This document shows, in pieces, positions 8,749 through 18,295 of a DNA stretch of 64,000 nt (its first letter is position 1; each line of letters begins with the position of its first letter). The stretch is from the NCBI GenBank assembly GCA_947464185.1, contig CANHVY010000015.1:17755-81754 (forward strand), in the 5' to 3' direction. The DNA is from Burkholderiales bacterium (GTDB lineage Bacteria > Pseudomonadota > Gammaproteobacteria > Burkholderiales > Burkholderiaceae_C). Under the pieces are notes generated by a model, which saw only the letters and a program-made list of their open reading frames with translations, did not search any database and had not been told where the DNA came from. The translations under genes were made by a program, and so were the position numbers.

Positions 8749-9440
8749 CAGCCCAGCGCCGCATCCTGGTGGTGGAAGACGACCCCGGCATCGCCGAGCT
8801 GCTGGTGGACTACCTGCGCCACGACGGGTACTTTGCAACCCGGCTGGCTGACGGCCAGCTGGCCTTGTCGGAGATCCGCTACGCCCCGCCCGACCTGCTG
8901 ATCCTGGACCTGATGCTGCCGGGGCTCGACGGCGTGAGCCTGTGCAAGGCGGTGCGCGAGTTCAGCGACCTGCCCATCCTGATGCTGACCGCGCGGGTGC
9001 ACGAGCTCGACCGTCTGCTGGGTCTGAACAGCGGTGCCGACGACTACGTGTGCAAGCCCTTCAGCCCGCGCGAAGTCATGGCCCGGGTGCAGGCGCTGCT
9101 GCGGCGCGCCGAAGGCCGGGTGTCGCAGGGGGCCAGGCCGTGGCAGGTCGATGACGCAGGCCTGCGTATCGCCTGGCACGGCCAGTGGCTGACGCTCACG
9201 CCCTTGGAGTTCCGGATGTTCAGGCAGTTGCTCAGCCAGCCCGGACGTGTGTTCTCCCGGGCCCAGTTGCTGGATAGCGGCCACGCCGAGACCCGGGATG
9301 TGGGCGATCGCGTCATCGACACCCACATCAAGAACCTGCGCCGCAAGCTGCATGCGGTGCGTGGTGACGGGGATTGCATCGCCTCGGTGTACGGCGTCGG
9401 GTACCGCTTCGACATTCCCGACGGCAACAGCAGACCATGA
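8745..9440 (+). CDS. OmpR-family response regulator, BaeR-like
   Basis: 231 residues. The receiver domain (about 5-120) carries the acidic pair E11/D12/D13, phospho-acceptor Asp55 in LLILDLMLPG, the switch Thr in LMLTAR, and Lys in CKPFSPRE. The C-terminal winged-helix DNA-binding domain (about 135-228) contains LTPLEFRMFRQLLSQPGRVF and a recognition helix in DRVIDTHIKNLRRKL. It is the partner of the kinase it overlaps. The likely binding site is the CTCACAA tandem repeat at 7232-7249. Targets may include the divergent EF-hand gene. Confidence 0.93.
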   Translation: MTAQRRILVVEDDPGIAELLVDYLRHDGYFATRLADGQLALSEIRYAPPDLLILDLMLPGLDGVSLCKAVREFSDLPILMLTARVHELDRLLGLNSGADDYVCKPFSPREVMARVQALLRRAEGRVSQGARPWQVDDAGLRIAWHGQWLTLTPLEFRMFRQLLSQPGRVFSRAQLLDSGHAETRDVGDRVIDTHIKNLRRKLHAVRGDGDCIASVYGVGYRFDIPDGNSRP

Positions 9441-9466
9441 AAGCGCGCCGTGCTAGCTGGTTCCAA

Positions 9467-9560
9467 ATGCCGCTGCCGGGTCCGTGAGTGCCTCTCAACG
9501 GGAGCCGAACAGTGTCGATCTGCGGATGTCCCGCTCGACACAGATGCGCGCGACGGCCGG
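9467..9560 (-). pseudogene. mntA fragment (nucleotidyltransferase antitoxin)
   Basis: About 46 bp (9467-9512) are nearly identical to the MntA-coding part of the chimeric ORF at 3500-3545, with a one-base deletion. Upstream, the minus strand reads AVARICVERDIRRSTLFGSR, the N-terminal helix and GSR motif typical of MntA. After GSR the frame is broken by TGA. It is a small relic with no start and no partner toxin. It lies in the 225-bp gap between the response regulator and moaC; nothing else is recognisable there. Confidence 0.6.
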
Positions 9561-9665
9561 CCTTTACAGATGCGGAGGCGTGGTGGCTGCGAGCAGTGCT
9601 GGCGTGGGGGCCATGGTAGCCGGGCTTGCAGGATGCGGAGCCGCTTGCAACGGCGCAGCGGATGG

Positions 9666-10211
9666 TTAACCCGCCACCCCCCAATCCCCCGACTTCCCGC
9701 CGCGCTTTTCCAGCAGGCGGATGTCGCCCATGACCATGCCGCGGTCCACGGCCTTGCACATGTCGTAGACGGTGAGCAGGCCGACCTGCACGGCGGTCAG
9801 CGCCTCCATCTCCACGCCGGTGCGGCCCAGCGTCTCCACCTGCGCGCTGCAGCGCAGCAGCGACTGCGCCGGATCGAGCTCGAAGTCCACGGCCACGCGG
9901 GTGATGGGCAGGGGGTGGCACAGCGGCACCAGGTCCGCCGTGCGCTTGGCGCCCTGGATGGCTGCGATACGGGCAATGCCGATGACGTCACCCTTCTTGG
10001 CCCGCCCCTGGGCCACCAGGGCAAAGGTCTCGGGCTTCATGCGGATGGTACCGCTGGCGCGCGCCACGCGGTGGGTGACGTCCTTGCCCGCCACGTCCAC
10101 CATGTGGGCCTGGCCCTGGGCGTCGAAATGGGTCAATGGAGAAGCCGGCGATGAGGCCTGCGACGGTGCGGCCGGTGGTGCTGACACCTGGGCGGGCTGG
10201 TGGTCGTTCAT
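9666..10211 (-). CDS. moaC: Cyclic pyranopterin monophosphate synthase MoaC
   Basis: 181 residues. MoaC converts the 3',8-cyclo-GTP made by MoaA into cyclic pyranopterin monophosphate, the first stable molybdenum-cofactor intermediate; cytosolic. Signature segments are [28 protein letters not shown], and the catalytic stretch [17 protein letters not shown] with the conserved Asp and Lys. The ATG at 10211 gives a roughly 30-residue Ala/Pro-rich leader before the conserved core at LTHFD, longer than E. coli MoaC, so a later start is conceivable. It is divergent from the M48 protease; no other moa genes are nearby. Confidence 0.95.
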   Translation of the reverse strand: MNDHQPAQVSAPPAAPSQASSPASPLTHFDAQGQAHMVDVAGKDVTHRVARASGTIRMKPETFALVAQGRAKKGDVIGIARIAAIQGAKRTADLVPLCHPLPITRVAVDFELDPAQSLLRCSAQVETLGRTGVEMEALTAVQVGLLTVYDMCKAVDRGMVMGDIRLLEKRGGKSGDWGVAG

Positions 10212-10307
10212 GGCGGCGGGGCCTAAAGCAGAGGAGCGTTGGTGCGGTGAAGCTGGGCACAGGACCAGGGCTTGGGACCGGAAGGGCACCTGCGCAACAA
10301 GCGGGCA

Positions 10308-12125
10308 ATGTCTCGGTGTCATCATAGGGTGGTGAAGAAAGCCCTCGCCACCCTGCTCAGCGCGAGCCTTGCGCTGTCCACGCCCTGGGCGCAGGCCCAG
10401 GTGCGCCTGCCCGCGCTAGGCGACTCGGCGTCCGAAGACCTGCCCGTGGGTGCCGAGCGCCGCCTGGGCGAGCAGATCATGCGGGAAGTCAAGCGCGATC
10501 CAGCCTACCTGGACGATCCGGTGCTGCTGGACTACGTGCGTTCGCTGTGGGGGCCGCTGCTGCAGGCGGCGCGCGGGCGTGGCGACATCGGACCGGAGCT
10601 CGAACAGGCCTTTGCCTGGAATCTCTTCCTGGTGCTGGACCGCAGCGTGAACGCCTTCGCCCTGCCCGGGGGTCATGTGGGGGTGCACCTGGGGCTGATC
10701 GCGGTGACCGCCACACGCGACGAGTTGGCTTCCGTGCTGGCGCACGAGCTGTCGCACGTGACCCAGCGCCACATCGCCCGCGGCATGGGCAGCGCCAGCC
10801 GCCAGGGCGCGCTGGGCGTGGCCGCCATGCTGCTGGGGGTGCTGATCGCCGCCCGCAGCAGCAATCCTGATGCTGCGCAGGCGGCCATTGCGGGCGGGCA
10901 GGCCGCGATCATCCAGGGCCAGCTCAACTTCTCGCGCGACATGGAGCGGGAAGCCGACCGCATCGGCTACGGCGTGTTCCGGGATGCCGGCTTTGCGGCC
11001 CCCGGCATGGCGACGATGTTCGACAAGCTCGATCAGGCCGGCCGCCTGAACGACAGCGGTGGCTTCCCCTATCTGCGCAGCCACCCGCTGACCAGCGAGC
11101 GCCTGGCCGAAGCCCGTTCACGACTGAGCGATCAGGCCGTGGGGGCGGTGGTCGGCCGCGACACCCTGCACGAGCTGATGCAGGCGCGGGCCCGCGCTCT
11201 GATGGACCCCACGGTGGACAACTGGCGCCGGCTGGTCGCGCAGGCGCAGCGGTCTCCCGGTGCGGCTTCGGCCGGCACCGCACCAACGGCCTCTGGCACC
11301 TCGGCGGGCCGGTCCGGCACCCTGTACGCCGGTGCGCTGGCCGCCGCCCGGCTCGGCGACCACCGCACGGCCGCCGCGCTCGCCGAAGACCTCGCGCAGG
11401 CCCTGAACGCGGACGCGGCGGACGCCCGGATGCCCCCGCCAGGGGACGCCCCCGCAGCAGCGCTGAATACCGTGCGCAGCCAACGGGTCAGCCGCATGCT
11501 CAAGGCGGAGCTCGCCCTGTCGCGGGGGGAAGCACAAACCGCAGCGACCGCCATGACCGCACTGCCCCCGCTGCCTCCGGCACCCACGCTGGGCGGTCCG
11601 ACACCCACGGCAGGCGAGGGAGGCACCTGGGCGACCCTCCCAAGGGAGCGCGCCCCGCTGCTGCTGCGAAGCCAGGCCGCCCTGGCCGGGGCCACCCAAG
11701 GGCGGTCGCGGGGTGACCGCAGCGACGACGGCTCGCTGCGCGAGGTCCTGGAAGCCTTGCAGACCTGGGTCTCGGAGCACCGCGACGATGCGGCCGCCTG
11801 GCTGCTCCTGGCGCAGGCCAGCGACGAGTTGGGTCTGCAGCTGCGCGCCCTGCGCGCCCAGGCCGAAGCCCGTGCCGCGGTAGGCGACCTGGGCGCCGCT
11901 ATCGACCGCCTGCGCGCGGCCCAGACCCGCTCGCGCACGGCCAGCGGCAGCGCAGACTTCATCGAGGCCTCGATCATCGACACGAGGTTGCGCGAGTTGC
12001 AGGTACTGCGCCGACAGGAGATGGACGAGATGAGATCACAGCGAGGCGGCTCCGGGCCCCGTGAGCCGTTGATCGAAGACGCCCCCGGACCGGCGCGAAA
12101 AGCGACCTACGGGTTACCTCGGTAG
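10308..12125 (+). CDS. M48-family periplasmic metalloprotease (BepA/YfgC-like)
   Basis: Zinc metallopeptidase of the outer-membrane quality-control type, about 605 residues. A signal peptide ([16 protein letters not shown], cleavage near AQAQ) leads to the periplasm. The active site is [13 protein letters not shown] (HExxH near residue 145), with the third zinc ligand Glu in [14 protein letters not shown]. The M48 domain ends with [16 protein letters not shown]. The C-terminal 300 residues are Ala-rich helices with TPR-like character ([20 protein letters not shown]). The start is uncertain: ATG 10308, or GTG at 10329 or 10332 directly before the signal peptide. BepA degrades misassembled LptD/BamA in E. 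coli; a similar role is inferred. Confidence 0.88.
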   Translation: MSRCHHRVVKKALATLLSASLALSTPWAQAQVRLPALGDSASEDLPVGAERRLGEQIMREVKRDPAYLDDPVLLDYVRSLWGPLLQAARGRGDIGPELEQAFAWNLFLVLDRSVNAFALPGGHVGVHLGLIAVTATRDELASVLAHELSHVTQRHIARGMGSASRQGALGVAAMLLGVLIAARSSNPDAAQAAIAGGQAAIIQGQLNFSRDMEREADRIGYGVFRDAGFAAPGMATMFDKLDQAGRLNDSGGFPYLRSHPLTSERLAEARSRLSDQAVGAVVGRDTLHELMQARARALMDPTVDNWRRLVAQAQRSPGAASAGTAPTASGTSAGRSGTLYAGALAAARLGDHRTAAALAEDLAQALNADAADARMPPPGDAPAAALNTVRSQRVSRMLKAELALSRGEAQTAATAMTALPPLPPAPTLGGPTPTAGEGGTWATLPRERAPLLLRSQAALAGATQGRSRGDRSDDGSLREVLEALQTWVSEHRDDAAAWLLLAQASDELGLQLRALRAQAEARAAVGDLGAAIDRLRAAQTRSRTASGSADFIEASIIDTRLRELQVLRRQEMDEMRSQRGGSGPREPLIEDAPGPARKATYGLPR

Positions 12126-12243
12126 CTCAGGACCCTTCCCAGCGGCCCTGCGGGGCATTACCATCCGCGCCAGCGCCAATAAAGGGCCTTTAACCCAGGC
12201 GTTCAACCCCCACACATCACCCTCAAGACATCCGGAGAAACCG

Positions 12244-12645
12244 ATGGCAACTGCAAAGAAGGTCGCTGCCAAGAAGCCCGCAGCCAAGGCACCAGCCAAG
12301 AAGGCCGCCGCAAAGCCCGCAGCCAAGGCTGCACCGGCCAAGAAGGCGGCCGCCCCTGCCAAGAAGGCTGCTGCGAAGACGGCTCCGGCCAAGAAGCGCA
12401 CCCCCAGCGCCGCTTTCATGAAGCCGATGACCCCGAGCGCCGCCCTTGGCGCCGTGATCGGCGCCAAGGCCCTGCCACGCACCGAAGTGACGCGCAAGGT
12501 CTGGGAATACATCAAGAAGAACGGCCTGCAGGACAAGAACGCCAAGACCATGATCAACCCCGACGCCAAGCTCAAGGCCGTGCTGGGCAAGGATCAGGTC
12601 TCGATGTTCGAGATGACCAAGATCATCAGCGGCCACCTGAAGTGA
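12244..12645 (+). CDS. SWIB/MDM2-domain protein with histone H1-like lysine/alanine tail
   Basis: 133 residues in two parts. Residues 2-52 are repeats of Lys-Lys-Ala-Ala/Pro (AAKKPAAKAPAKKAAAK and on), a disordered basic tail like histone H1 and bacterial Hc1 proteins. Residues about 55-133 form a SWIB domain (AVIGAKALPRTEVTRKVWEY, INPDAKLKAVLGKD, VSMFEMTKIISGHL). Bacterial SWIB proteins of this build are known from Burkholderiales and Chlamydiae and are thought to bind nucleic acid. The ATG has GGAG upstream (ATCCGGAGAAACCG). The gene is monocistronic and followed by a hairpin terminator. Confidence 0.9.
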   Translation: MATAKKVAAKKPAAKAPAKKAAAKPAAKAAPAKKAAAPAKKAAAKTAPAKKRTPSAAFMKPMTPSAALGAVIGAKALPRTEVTRKVWEYIKKNGLQDKNAKTMINPDAKLKAVLGKDQVSMFEMTKIISGHLK

Positions 12646-12715
12646 GCGCCGTCGGTGCCGGGCTCCCGCCCGGTGCCGCTCACCACACGGCCTGAAAGTC
12701 GGTGGATGCACCCCC

Positions 12716-12749
12716 AAGACCCGCGCTGGTCGTGCCAGCCGCGGGTCTT
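12716..12749 (+). terminator. Strong hairpin after SWIB gene
   Basis: A perfect 10-bp stem, AAGACCCGCG/CGCGGGTCTT (12716-12725 and 12740-12749), is extended by an inner CTGG/CCAG stem and followed by TGTGCTTT. It lies between convergent genes and may work in both directions. Confidence 0.65.
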
Positions 12750-12812
12750 GTGCTTTGCGGAGTTGTCAGCCTTTCAGGCGCGCACTTCAGACGCGCACCT
12801 CAGGCACGTTCC

Positions 12813-13415
12813 TCAAGCACGCAGCCGGCGCTCCAGGAAATCCAGCCGGTCCTGGCCCCAGAAGAGCTCGCCGTCCACCACGTAGCTGGGCGCGCCGAAG
12901 ACGCCGGCCTCCACCGCCCGCTGCGTGTCGGCCTCATAGCGCAGTTGCGCGGCCTGGCTGTGGCCGTCCTCGATGCGCTGCGTCGGCAGGCCACAACGCT
13001 CCAGCAGGCGGGCCAGCGTGGCTTCATCGGAGATGTTCAGTTCCTCCGCCCAGCAGGCCGAGAGCACCGCGCCAGCCAGCGCCATGGCGGCATCAGCACC
13101 GTCGTGCTGGTCCACGGCGATGATGAGGCGCGCCGCGTCGTCGCCCTGCACCGGGAAGAAGCGCGGCTGCAGGTGGATGGGCACTTGCAGCCAACGCGCA
13201 AAGCGTTCCAGTTCCAGCAAGCGGTAGGCCTGCCGCTGCGGGGCGCGCTTGGCCAGCGGCAGGCCGCCCGACACCGGGAAGACACGGCCGCCCAGATCGA
13301 TGGGCATGACGCGCACCTGCGCCCCAGCCTCGCGGGCAATGCGCTGGAAGCGGGCGTGGCCCAGGTACGCCCAGGGCGACTGGGGCGCGATGTAATAGTC
13401 AACGATCAGGGACAA
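12813..13415 (-). CDS. 2-hydroxychromene-2-carboxylate isomerase-like (DsbA/kappa-GST fold)
   Basis: 200 residues. The family interconverts 2-hydroxychromene-2-carboxylate and trans-o-hydroxybenzylidenepyruvate using glutathione. Supporting segments are the N-terminal DYYIAPQSPWAYLGHARFQR (SPWAYLG replaces the usual SPYxYL) and C-terminal EAGVFGAPSYVVDGELFWGQ with RLDFLERRL. The start must be the TTG at 13415: GGAGGAG lies about eight bases upstream and MSLIVDYY is the natural N-terminus. No aromatic-degradation genes are near, so the true substrate is uncertain; many genomes carry such orphan paralogues. Confidence 0.85.
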   Translation of the reverse strand: MSLIVDYYIAPQSPWAYLGHARFQRIAREAGAQVRVMPIDLGGRVFPVSGGLPLAKRAPQRQAYRLLELERFARWLQVPIHLQPRFFPVQGDDAARLIIAVDQHDGADAAMALAGAVLSACWAEELNISDEATLARLLERCGLPTQRIEDGHSQAAQLRYEADTQRAVEAGVFGAPSYVVDGELFWGQDRLDFLERRLRA

Positions 13416-13556
13416 GAGAACTCCTCCTCGGGTGGTGGACACCGCCGTGAAGATGTCGTGCCCTTCACGTTCGGCGAATGCGCAGATGAGTCTAGGCCAG
13501 ACGAGGGGAAGGCGTCGAACGCGCTGAACGCGCAGAACGCGCCGGCACAACCCCCG

Positions 13557-16544
13557 TCAACCGGCCACGCCCGCAAGCTCCAGCAGCAACGGCGCCAGGA
13601 AGCGCCCGGTGTGGCTGGCGGCACAGGCCGCCACGGCCTCGGGCGGGCCTTCCACCAGCACCTGCCCGCCACCGGCCCCGCCTTCCGGGCCCATGTCGAT
13701 CAGCCAGTCCGACGTCTTGATGACGTCCAGGTTGTGCTCGATGACGACGATGGTGTTGCCGGCGTCACGCAACTGGTGCAGCACCTTCAACAGCAGGCCG
13801 ATGTCGTGGAAGTGCAGACCGGTGGTGGGCTCGTCCAGAATGTAGAGCGTACGGCCCGTGTCGCGCTTGCCCAGCTCGAGCCCCAGCTTGACGCGCTGCG
13901 CCTCGCCGCCGGACAGCGTGGTGGCGCTTTGCCCCAGGCGGATGTAGCCCAGGCCCACGTCCAGCAAGGCCTGGAGCTTGCGCGCAATCGCCGGCACGGC
14001 GCTGAAGAAGCCGTGCGCGTCCTCCACCGTCATGTCCAGGACCTCGTGGATGTTGCGGCCCTTGTAGAGGATCTCCAGCGTCTCGCGGTTGTAGCGCTGG
14101 CCGGCGCAGGTGTCGCAGGGCACGTAGACGTCGGGCAGGAAGTGCATCTCCACCTTCAACACGCCATCGCCCTCGCAGGCCTCGCAGCGCCCGCCGCCGG
14201 AAGAAGCCGCCACGTTGAAGCTGAAGCGGCCCGCGCCATAGCCGCGCTCGCGCGCGGCGGGCACCTCGGCAAACAGTTCGCGGATGGGCGTGAACAGCCC
14301 GGTGTACGTGGCCGGGTTGCTGCGCGGCGTGCGGCCGATGGGGCTCTGGTCCACGTTGATGACCTTGTCGAAGGCCTCCAGGCCCTCGATGGCGTCGTGC
14401 GGCGCGGGCTCCACGTGGCTGCCGTAGAGCTTGCGGGCCACGGCGGCATAGAGCGTGTCGTTGACCAGCGTGCTCTTGCCCGAGCCCGACACGCCCGTCA
14501 CGCAGGTGAACAGGCCCACCGGGACCTCCACGGTGACGTTCTTCAGGTTGTGGCCGCGTGCGCCTTCGATGCGCAGAGCCTGCACGCCGTGGCCGGCTGC
14601 AGGCCCGCGCCGCGCCGCCGGCACCTCGATGCGCAGGCGCCGGCCGAGGTAGGCGCCCGTGAGCGAGGCCTCGTCAGCAGCCACCTCGTCGGGCGTACCC
14701 TGGGCCATCACCCGGCCACCATGCACGCCCGCACCGGGGCCCATGTCCACCACATGGTCGGCGGCGCGGATCATGTCCTCGTCGTGCTCCACCACCAGCA
14801 CGGAGTTGCCCAGGTCGCGCAGGCGCTGCAGGGTGCCGATCAGGCGCTCGTTGTCGCGCTGGTGCAGCCCGATGCTGGGCTCGTCCAGCACGTACATCAC
14901 GCCCGAAAGTCCCGAGCCGATCTGGCTGGCCAGCCGGATGCGCTGGGCCTCGCCTCCCGACAACGTGTCGGCGCTGCGGTCCAGGCTCAGGTAGGTCAGG
15001 CCCACGTCGTTGAGGAACTTCAGGCGCGAGCGGATCTCGCGCACGATCTTGTCGGCGATCTGCGCCTTGGCGCCGGCCAGCTGCAGGCTTTCGAAGTAGG
15101 CCAGGCAGTCGGCCAGCGTCGCATGCTCCACCTCGAAGATGGGCTTGCCGGGGGACGGCGGCGCGCCCTTGAGGCCCGGCGGCGCGGGCTGCAGGAACAC
15201 ATGCCGGGCCTCGCGCCGCAACCGCGTGCCGTGGCAGGCGGTGCAAGGCTTGGCGGCCTGGTAGCGGGCGAGGTCTTCGCGCACTGCGGCGGAGTCGGTC
15301 TCGCGCAGGCGGCGCTGGAAGTTGGGGATGATGCCTTCGAAGGGGTGCGAGCGCTTGACCGAGCGCGTCTTGCCGCGCGCGCCCTGGGCCTCGTAGGTGA
15401 ACTCGATGTCCTCCTGACCCGAGCCGTGGAGAAGGATCTGGCTCGCGCGCTCGGGCAGGCTTTCGAACGGCTGCTCCAGGTCCACGCCGAGGTGCCGGCC
15501 GACGCTCTCCAGCATGGCGTAGGTGTAGGGGTTGCGCCGGTCCCAGCCCTTCACCGCCCCCGAGGCCAGGCTGAGCGACGGAAAGGCCACCACGCGCTCC
15601 GGGTCCATCACCGTCATCTGGCCCAGGCCGTCGCAGGTCGGGCAGGCGCCCACCGGCGAGTTGAAGGAGAACAGGCGCGGCTCCAGCTCCGGCAGCGAGT
15701 AACTGCACACCGGACAGCCGAACTTGCTGCTGAACAGGTGTTCGGGCGCCTGCGTCGCCGTGCGCGCGGCCGCATCGTCGTCGGCAGGTGCCCCCATCTC
15801 CAGCGCGATGGCACGGCCGTCGGCGATGCGCAGCGCCGCCTCGAAGCTCTCGGCCAGGCGCTGCGCCACGGCCGGCGAGGTCTTGAGCCGGTCGATCACC
15901 ACGTCGATGTCGTGCTTGTCGTTCTTTTTCAGCGCGGGCAGGGCCTCGGCCTCGACGATCTGGCCGTCGATGCGAAAGCGCACGTAGCCCTGCGCCTGCC
16001 AGCGCTCCAGCTCCTGCGCGAACTCGCCCTTGCGGTCGCGCGCCACGGGGGCCAGCACCATGAGCCGCGTGCCCTCGGGCAGGGCCAGGCAGGCGTCCAC
16101 CATCTGGCTCACGCTCTGCGCCTGCAGCGCCAGGCCGTGGTCGGGGCAGAACGGCGTGCCGGCGCGGGCGTAGAGCAGGCGCAGGTAGTCGTGGATCTCG
16201 GTGACGGTGCCGACCGTGGAGCGCGGGTTGTGCGAAGTGGCCTTCTGCTCGATGCTGATGGCCGGCGACAAGCCCTCGATCACGTCCACATCGGGCTTGT
16301 CCATCAACTGCAGGAACTGGCGCGCGTAGGCCGACAGGCTTTCCACGTAGCGGCGCTGGCCCTCGGCATACAGCGTGTCGAAGGCCAGGCTGGACTTGCC
16401 GGACCCCGACAGCCCGGTGATCACCACGAGCGCATGCTTGGGGATGTCCAGGTCGACGTTCTTCAGGTTGTGCGTGCGCGCTCCGCGCACCCGCAGCATG
16501 GGGCGCTCGTCGTTCAGGACGCGATCGTCGAAGTTCTGGGGCAT
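13557..16544 (-). CDS. uvrA: Excinuclease ABC subunit UvrA
   Basis: 995 residues, full length. UvrA is the ATPase that finds bulky DNA lesions and loads UvrB. There are two ABC modules: Walker [21 protein letters not shown] near residue 45 and [16 protein letters not shown] near residue 690. Signature motifs are [16 protein letters not shown] and [17 protein letters not shown]. Zinc-binding motifs are [10 protein letters not shown]...CPTCDG and CEACEGDG...[10 protein letters not shown]. The UvrB-interaction region carries [20 protein letters not shown]. The gene is isolated; I saw no clear LexA box in the 200 bp upstream. The opposite strand is open for over 1300 codons, an artefact of GC-rich codon bias. 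Confidence 0.98.
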   Translation of the reverse strand: MPQNFDDRVLNDERPMLRVRGARTHNLKNVDLDIPKHALVVITGLSGSGKSSLAFDTLYAEGQRRYVESLSAYARQFLQLMDKPDVDVIEGLSPAISIEQKATSHNPRSTVGTVTEIHDYLRLLYARAGTPFCPDHGLALQAQSVSQMVDACLALPEGTRLMVLAPVARDRKGEFAQELERWQAQGYVRFRIDGQIVEAEALPALKKNDKHDIDVVIDRLKTSPAVAQRLAESFEAALRIADGRAIALEMGAPADDDAAARTATQAPEHLFSSKFGCPVCSYSLPELEPRLFSFNSPVGACPTCDGLGQMTVMDPERVVAFPSLSLASGAVKGWDRRNPYTYAMLESVGRHLGVDLEQPFESLPERASQILLHGSGQEDIEFTYEAQGARGKTRSVKRSHPFEGIIPNFQRRLRETDSAAVREDLARYQAAKPCTACHGTRLRREARHVFLQPAPPGLKGAPPSPGKPIFEVEHATLADCLAYFESLQLAGAKAQIADKIVREIRSRLKFLNDVGLTYLSLDRSADTLSGGEAQRIRLASQIGSGLSGVMYVLDEPSIGLHQRDNERLIGTLQRLRDLGNSVLVVEHDEDMIRAADHVVDMGPGAGVHGGRVMAQGTPDEVAADEASLTGAYLGRRLRIEVPAARRGPAAGHGVQALRIEGARGHNLKNVTVEVPVGLFTCVTGVSGSGKSTLVNDTLYAAVARKLYGSHVEPAPHDAIEGLEAFDKVINVDQSPIGRTPRSNPATYTGLFTPIRELFAEVPAARERGYGAGRFSFNVAASSGGGRCEACEGDGVLKVEMHFLPDVYVPCDTCAGQRYNRETLEILYKGRNIHEVLDMTVEDAHGFFSAVPAIARKLQALLDVGLGYIRLGQSATTLSGGEAQRVKLGLELGKRDTGRTLYILDEPTTGLHFHDIGLLLKVLHQLRDAGNTIVVIEHNLDVIKTSDWLIDMGPEGGAGGGQVLVEGPPEAVAACAASHTGRFLAPLLLELAGVAG

Positions 16545-16746
16545 GGGCGGGGGTCAGGACGAGCGGGAAAGGCCTGCGAGAGGAGGCATGCGGGGGGTGG
16601 GTCAGCGCGCGAGCGACACGCCCCGGCGTGGCCAAGGCAACCGGGCATCATAGTCATCTGGCGGTGAATGCGCAGGGTGTCCCGGCGGCACCCGCTTCAG
16701 CGCTGCCCGAGGGGTCTCAGAGCTTGTGAATGACGCTCAAGGGCTC

Positions 16747-18288
16747 TCAGACCATCAGCTCGATCAGGAACGGTCCATCACGGCGGAAGCTGGTCGCCAT
16801 CAGGTCTGCACAGGCTTCGAGCGTCTGGGCGCGCGCGGCTTCCACGCCCAGGCCACCGGCCAGGCGCACCCAGTCAATGTCGGGGCGGCCCAGGTCCAGC
16901 ATGCCCATCGCGGTGGGGCCTGGGGTGGCACCCACGTTCTGATACTCGCCCAGCAGGATCTTGTAGCTGCGGTTGTTCAGCAGCACGGTGGTCACCGGCA
17001 GGCGCTCGCGGGCCTGGGTCCACAGCGCCTGCAGCGTGTACATGGCCGAGCCGTCGGCCTGCAGGTTGATGACGCGGCGCTGCCCGGCCGTAGCCAGCGC
17101 CGCGCCCGTGGCCATGGGCATGCCGCTGCCGATGGCGCCGCCCAGCAGGTGCAGCCAGTCGTGCGGCGCGGCCGCCACGGTGTGAGGGTAGAAGCCGCGC
17201 CCGTAGGACACGCTCTCGTCGCAGACGATGGCCTGCTCGGGCATCAGGGCTGCCACCGTGCGCGCCAGGCCCTCGGGCGTGGGTGCGCCATGCCCGGGTT
17301 CGGGCGCGGGGCCGGCCTCGGGCAGTGGCGTTTCAGGCGCCCCGAGCTCGTCGACCAAGGACTGCAGCGCGGCCAGCGCGTCCTGCTCGGGCCGGCTGAG
17401 CACATGAAACACCGCGTCTGGCCGGGTCTGGCGCGAAGGCTTGCCGGGGTAGCCGAAGAAGCCCACGGGCGGCTTGGCGTTCACCAGCACCACCTCGTCG
17501 TACGGCGCCAGGGCCTGCACCGCCTGATCGGTGTTGTAGGGCACGCGCCGCAGCGGCAAGCGGCCCTGGCCGCGGGCCACGCGGGCGGCCGCGTAGTCCG
17601 CCATCAACTGCACGCCCGTGGCCTGGGCCACGCGCCAGGCCAGCGCCTGCCCAGGTGCCAGCAGGGCGGCGCCTGCCAGCAGGAGCAGCACGCGCCGGCC
17701 GCTGCGCAGCGCACGAGCCACCGCCTGCACCGCGTGCGGGTCGGGGGCACCGGGCGGTACGGGGGGCAGCGGGTCCGCCACCTGCCCACCCTCGTCCCAG
17801 CAGGTGTCAGACGGCAGGATCAGCGTGGCCACCTGGCCGTTGGCGCTGCGGGCGGCCTGGACCGCTGCGACCCCGTCGCGGCCCACCTCTGCCGCGCGGG
17901 TGCTGGTGCGTACCCAGGCCGACACCGCACGGGCCAGGCCCTCGGTGTCGGCGGTCAAGGGCGCGTCATGCGGGCGGTGCCAGGTGGCCTGGTCACCCAC
18001 CAGGTTGACGATGCCGCTGCCGGCACGGCGGGCGTTGTGCAGGTTGGCCCAGCCATTGGCCAGGCCCGGGCCGCAGTGCAGCAGCGTGCAGGCGGGCTTG
18101 CCGCTCATGCGGAAGTGGCCGTCGGCCATGCCGGTGACCACGTTTTCCTGCAGGCCCAGCACGCAGCGCATGCCCGGCGTGGTGTCCAGCGCCGCTACGA
18201 AGTGCATCTCGCTGGTGCCGGGGTTGGCGTAGCAGGTGTCCACGCCGGCCGCGAGCAGCGTGCGCACCAGGCTCTGGGCGCCATTCAT
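16747..18288 (-). CDS. Thiamine-diphosphate enzyme, acetolactate synthase large subunit-like
   Basis: 513 residues of the ThDP-dependent decarboxylase/synthase family. The N-terminal PYR domain contains ANPGTSEMHFVAALD and the catalytic Glu in LGLQENVVTGMADG. A middle domain follows. The C-terminal PP domain has QADGSAMYTLQALW...LLNN (DG-x25-NN, magnesium/ThDP site) near residue 405. It is shorter than IlvB (about 570), there is no ilvN nearby, and the sequence resembles the acetolactate synthase-like/MdlC-like proteins often annotated in beta-proteobacteria. It starts 7 bp after an M20 amidohydrolase on the same strand, so the two form an operon. Substrate unknown; 2-keto-acid decarboxylation is the family reaction. 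Confidence 0.85.
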   Translation of the reverse strand: MNGAQSLVRTLLAAGVDTCYANPGTSEMHFVAALDTTPGMRCVLGLQENVVTGMADGHFRMSGKPACTLLHCGPGLANGWANLHNARRAGSGIVNLVGDQATWHRPHDAPLTADTEGLARAVSAWVRTSTRAAEVGRDGVAAVQAARSANGQVATLILPSDTCWDEGGQVADPLPPVPPGAPDPHAVQAVARALRSGRRVLLLLAGAALLAPGQALAWRVAQATGVQLMADYAAARVARGQGRLPLRRVPYNTDQAVQALAPYDEVVLVNAKPPVGFFGYPGKPSRQTRPDAVFHVLSRPEQDALAALQSLVDELGAPETPLPEAGPAPEPGHGAPTPEGLARTVAALMPEQAIVCDESVSYGRGFYPHTVAAAPHDWLHLLGGAIGSGMPMATGAALATAGQRRVINLQADGSAMYTLQALWTQARERLPVTTVLLNNRSYKILLGEYQNVGATPGPTAMGMLDLGRPDIDWVRLAGGLGVEAARAQTLEACADLMATSFRRDGPFLIELMV

Positions 18289-18295
18289 GGGTAAA

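Noticed and set aside
12702..16667. A plus-strand open frame of over 1300 codons across uvrA.
   Set aside because: It lies entirely antisense to the unmistakable uvrA and the isomerase gene, is His/Ala/Gly/Arg-rich without domains, and results from GC-rich third-position bias.
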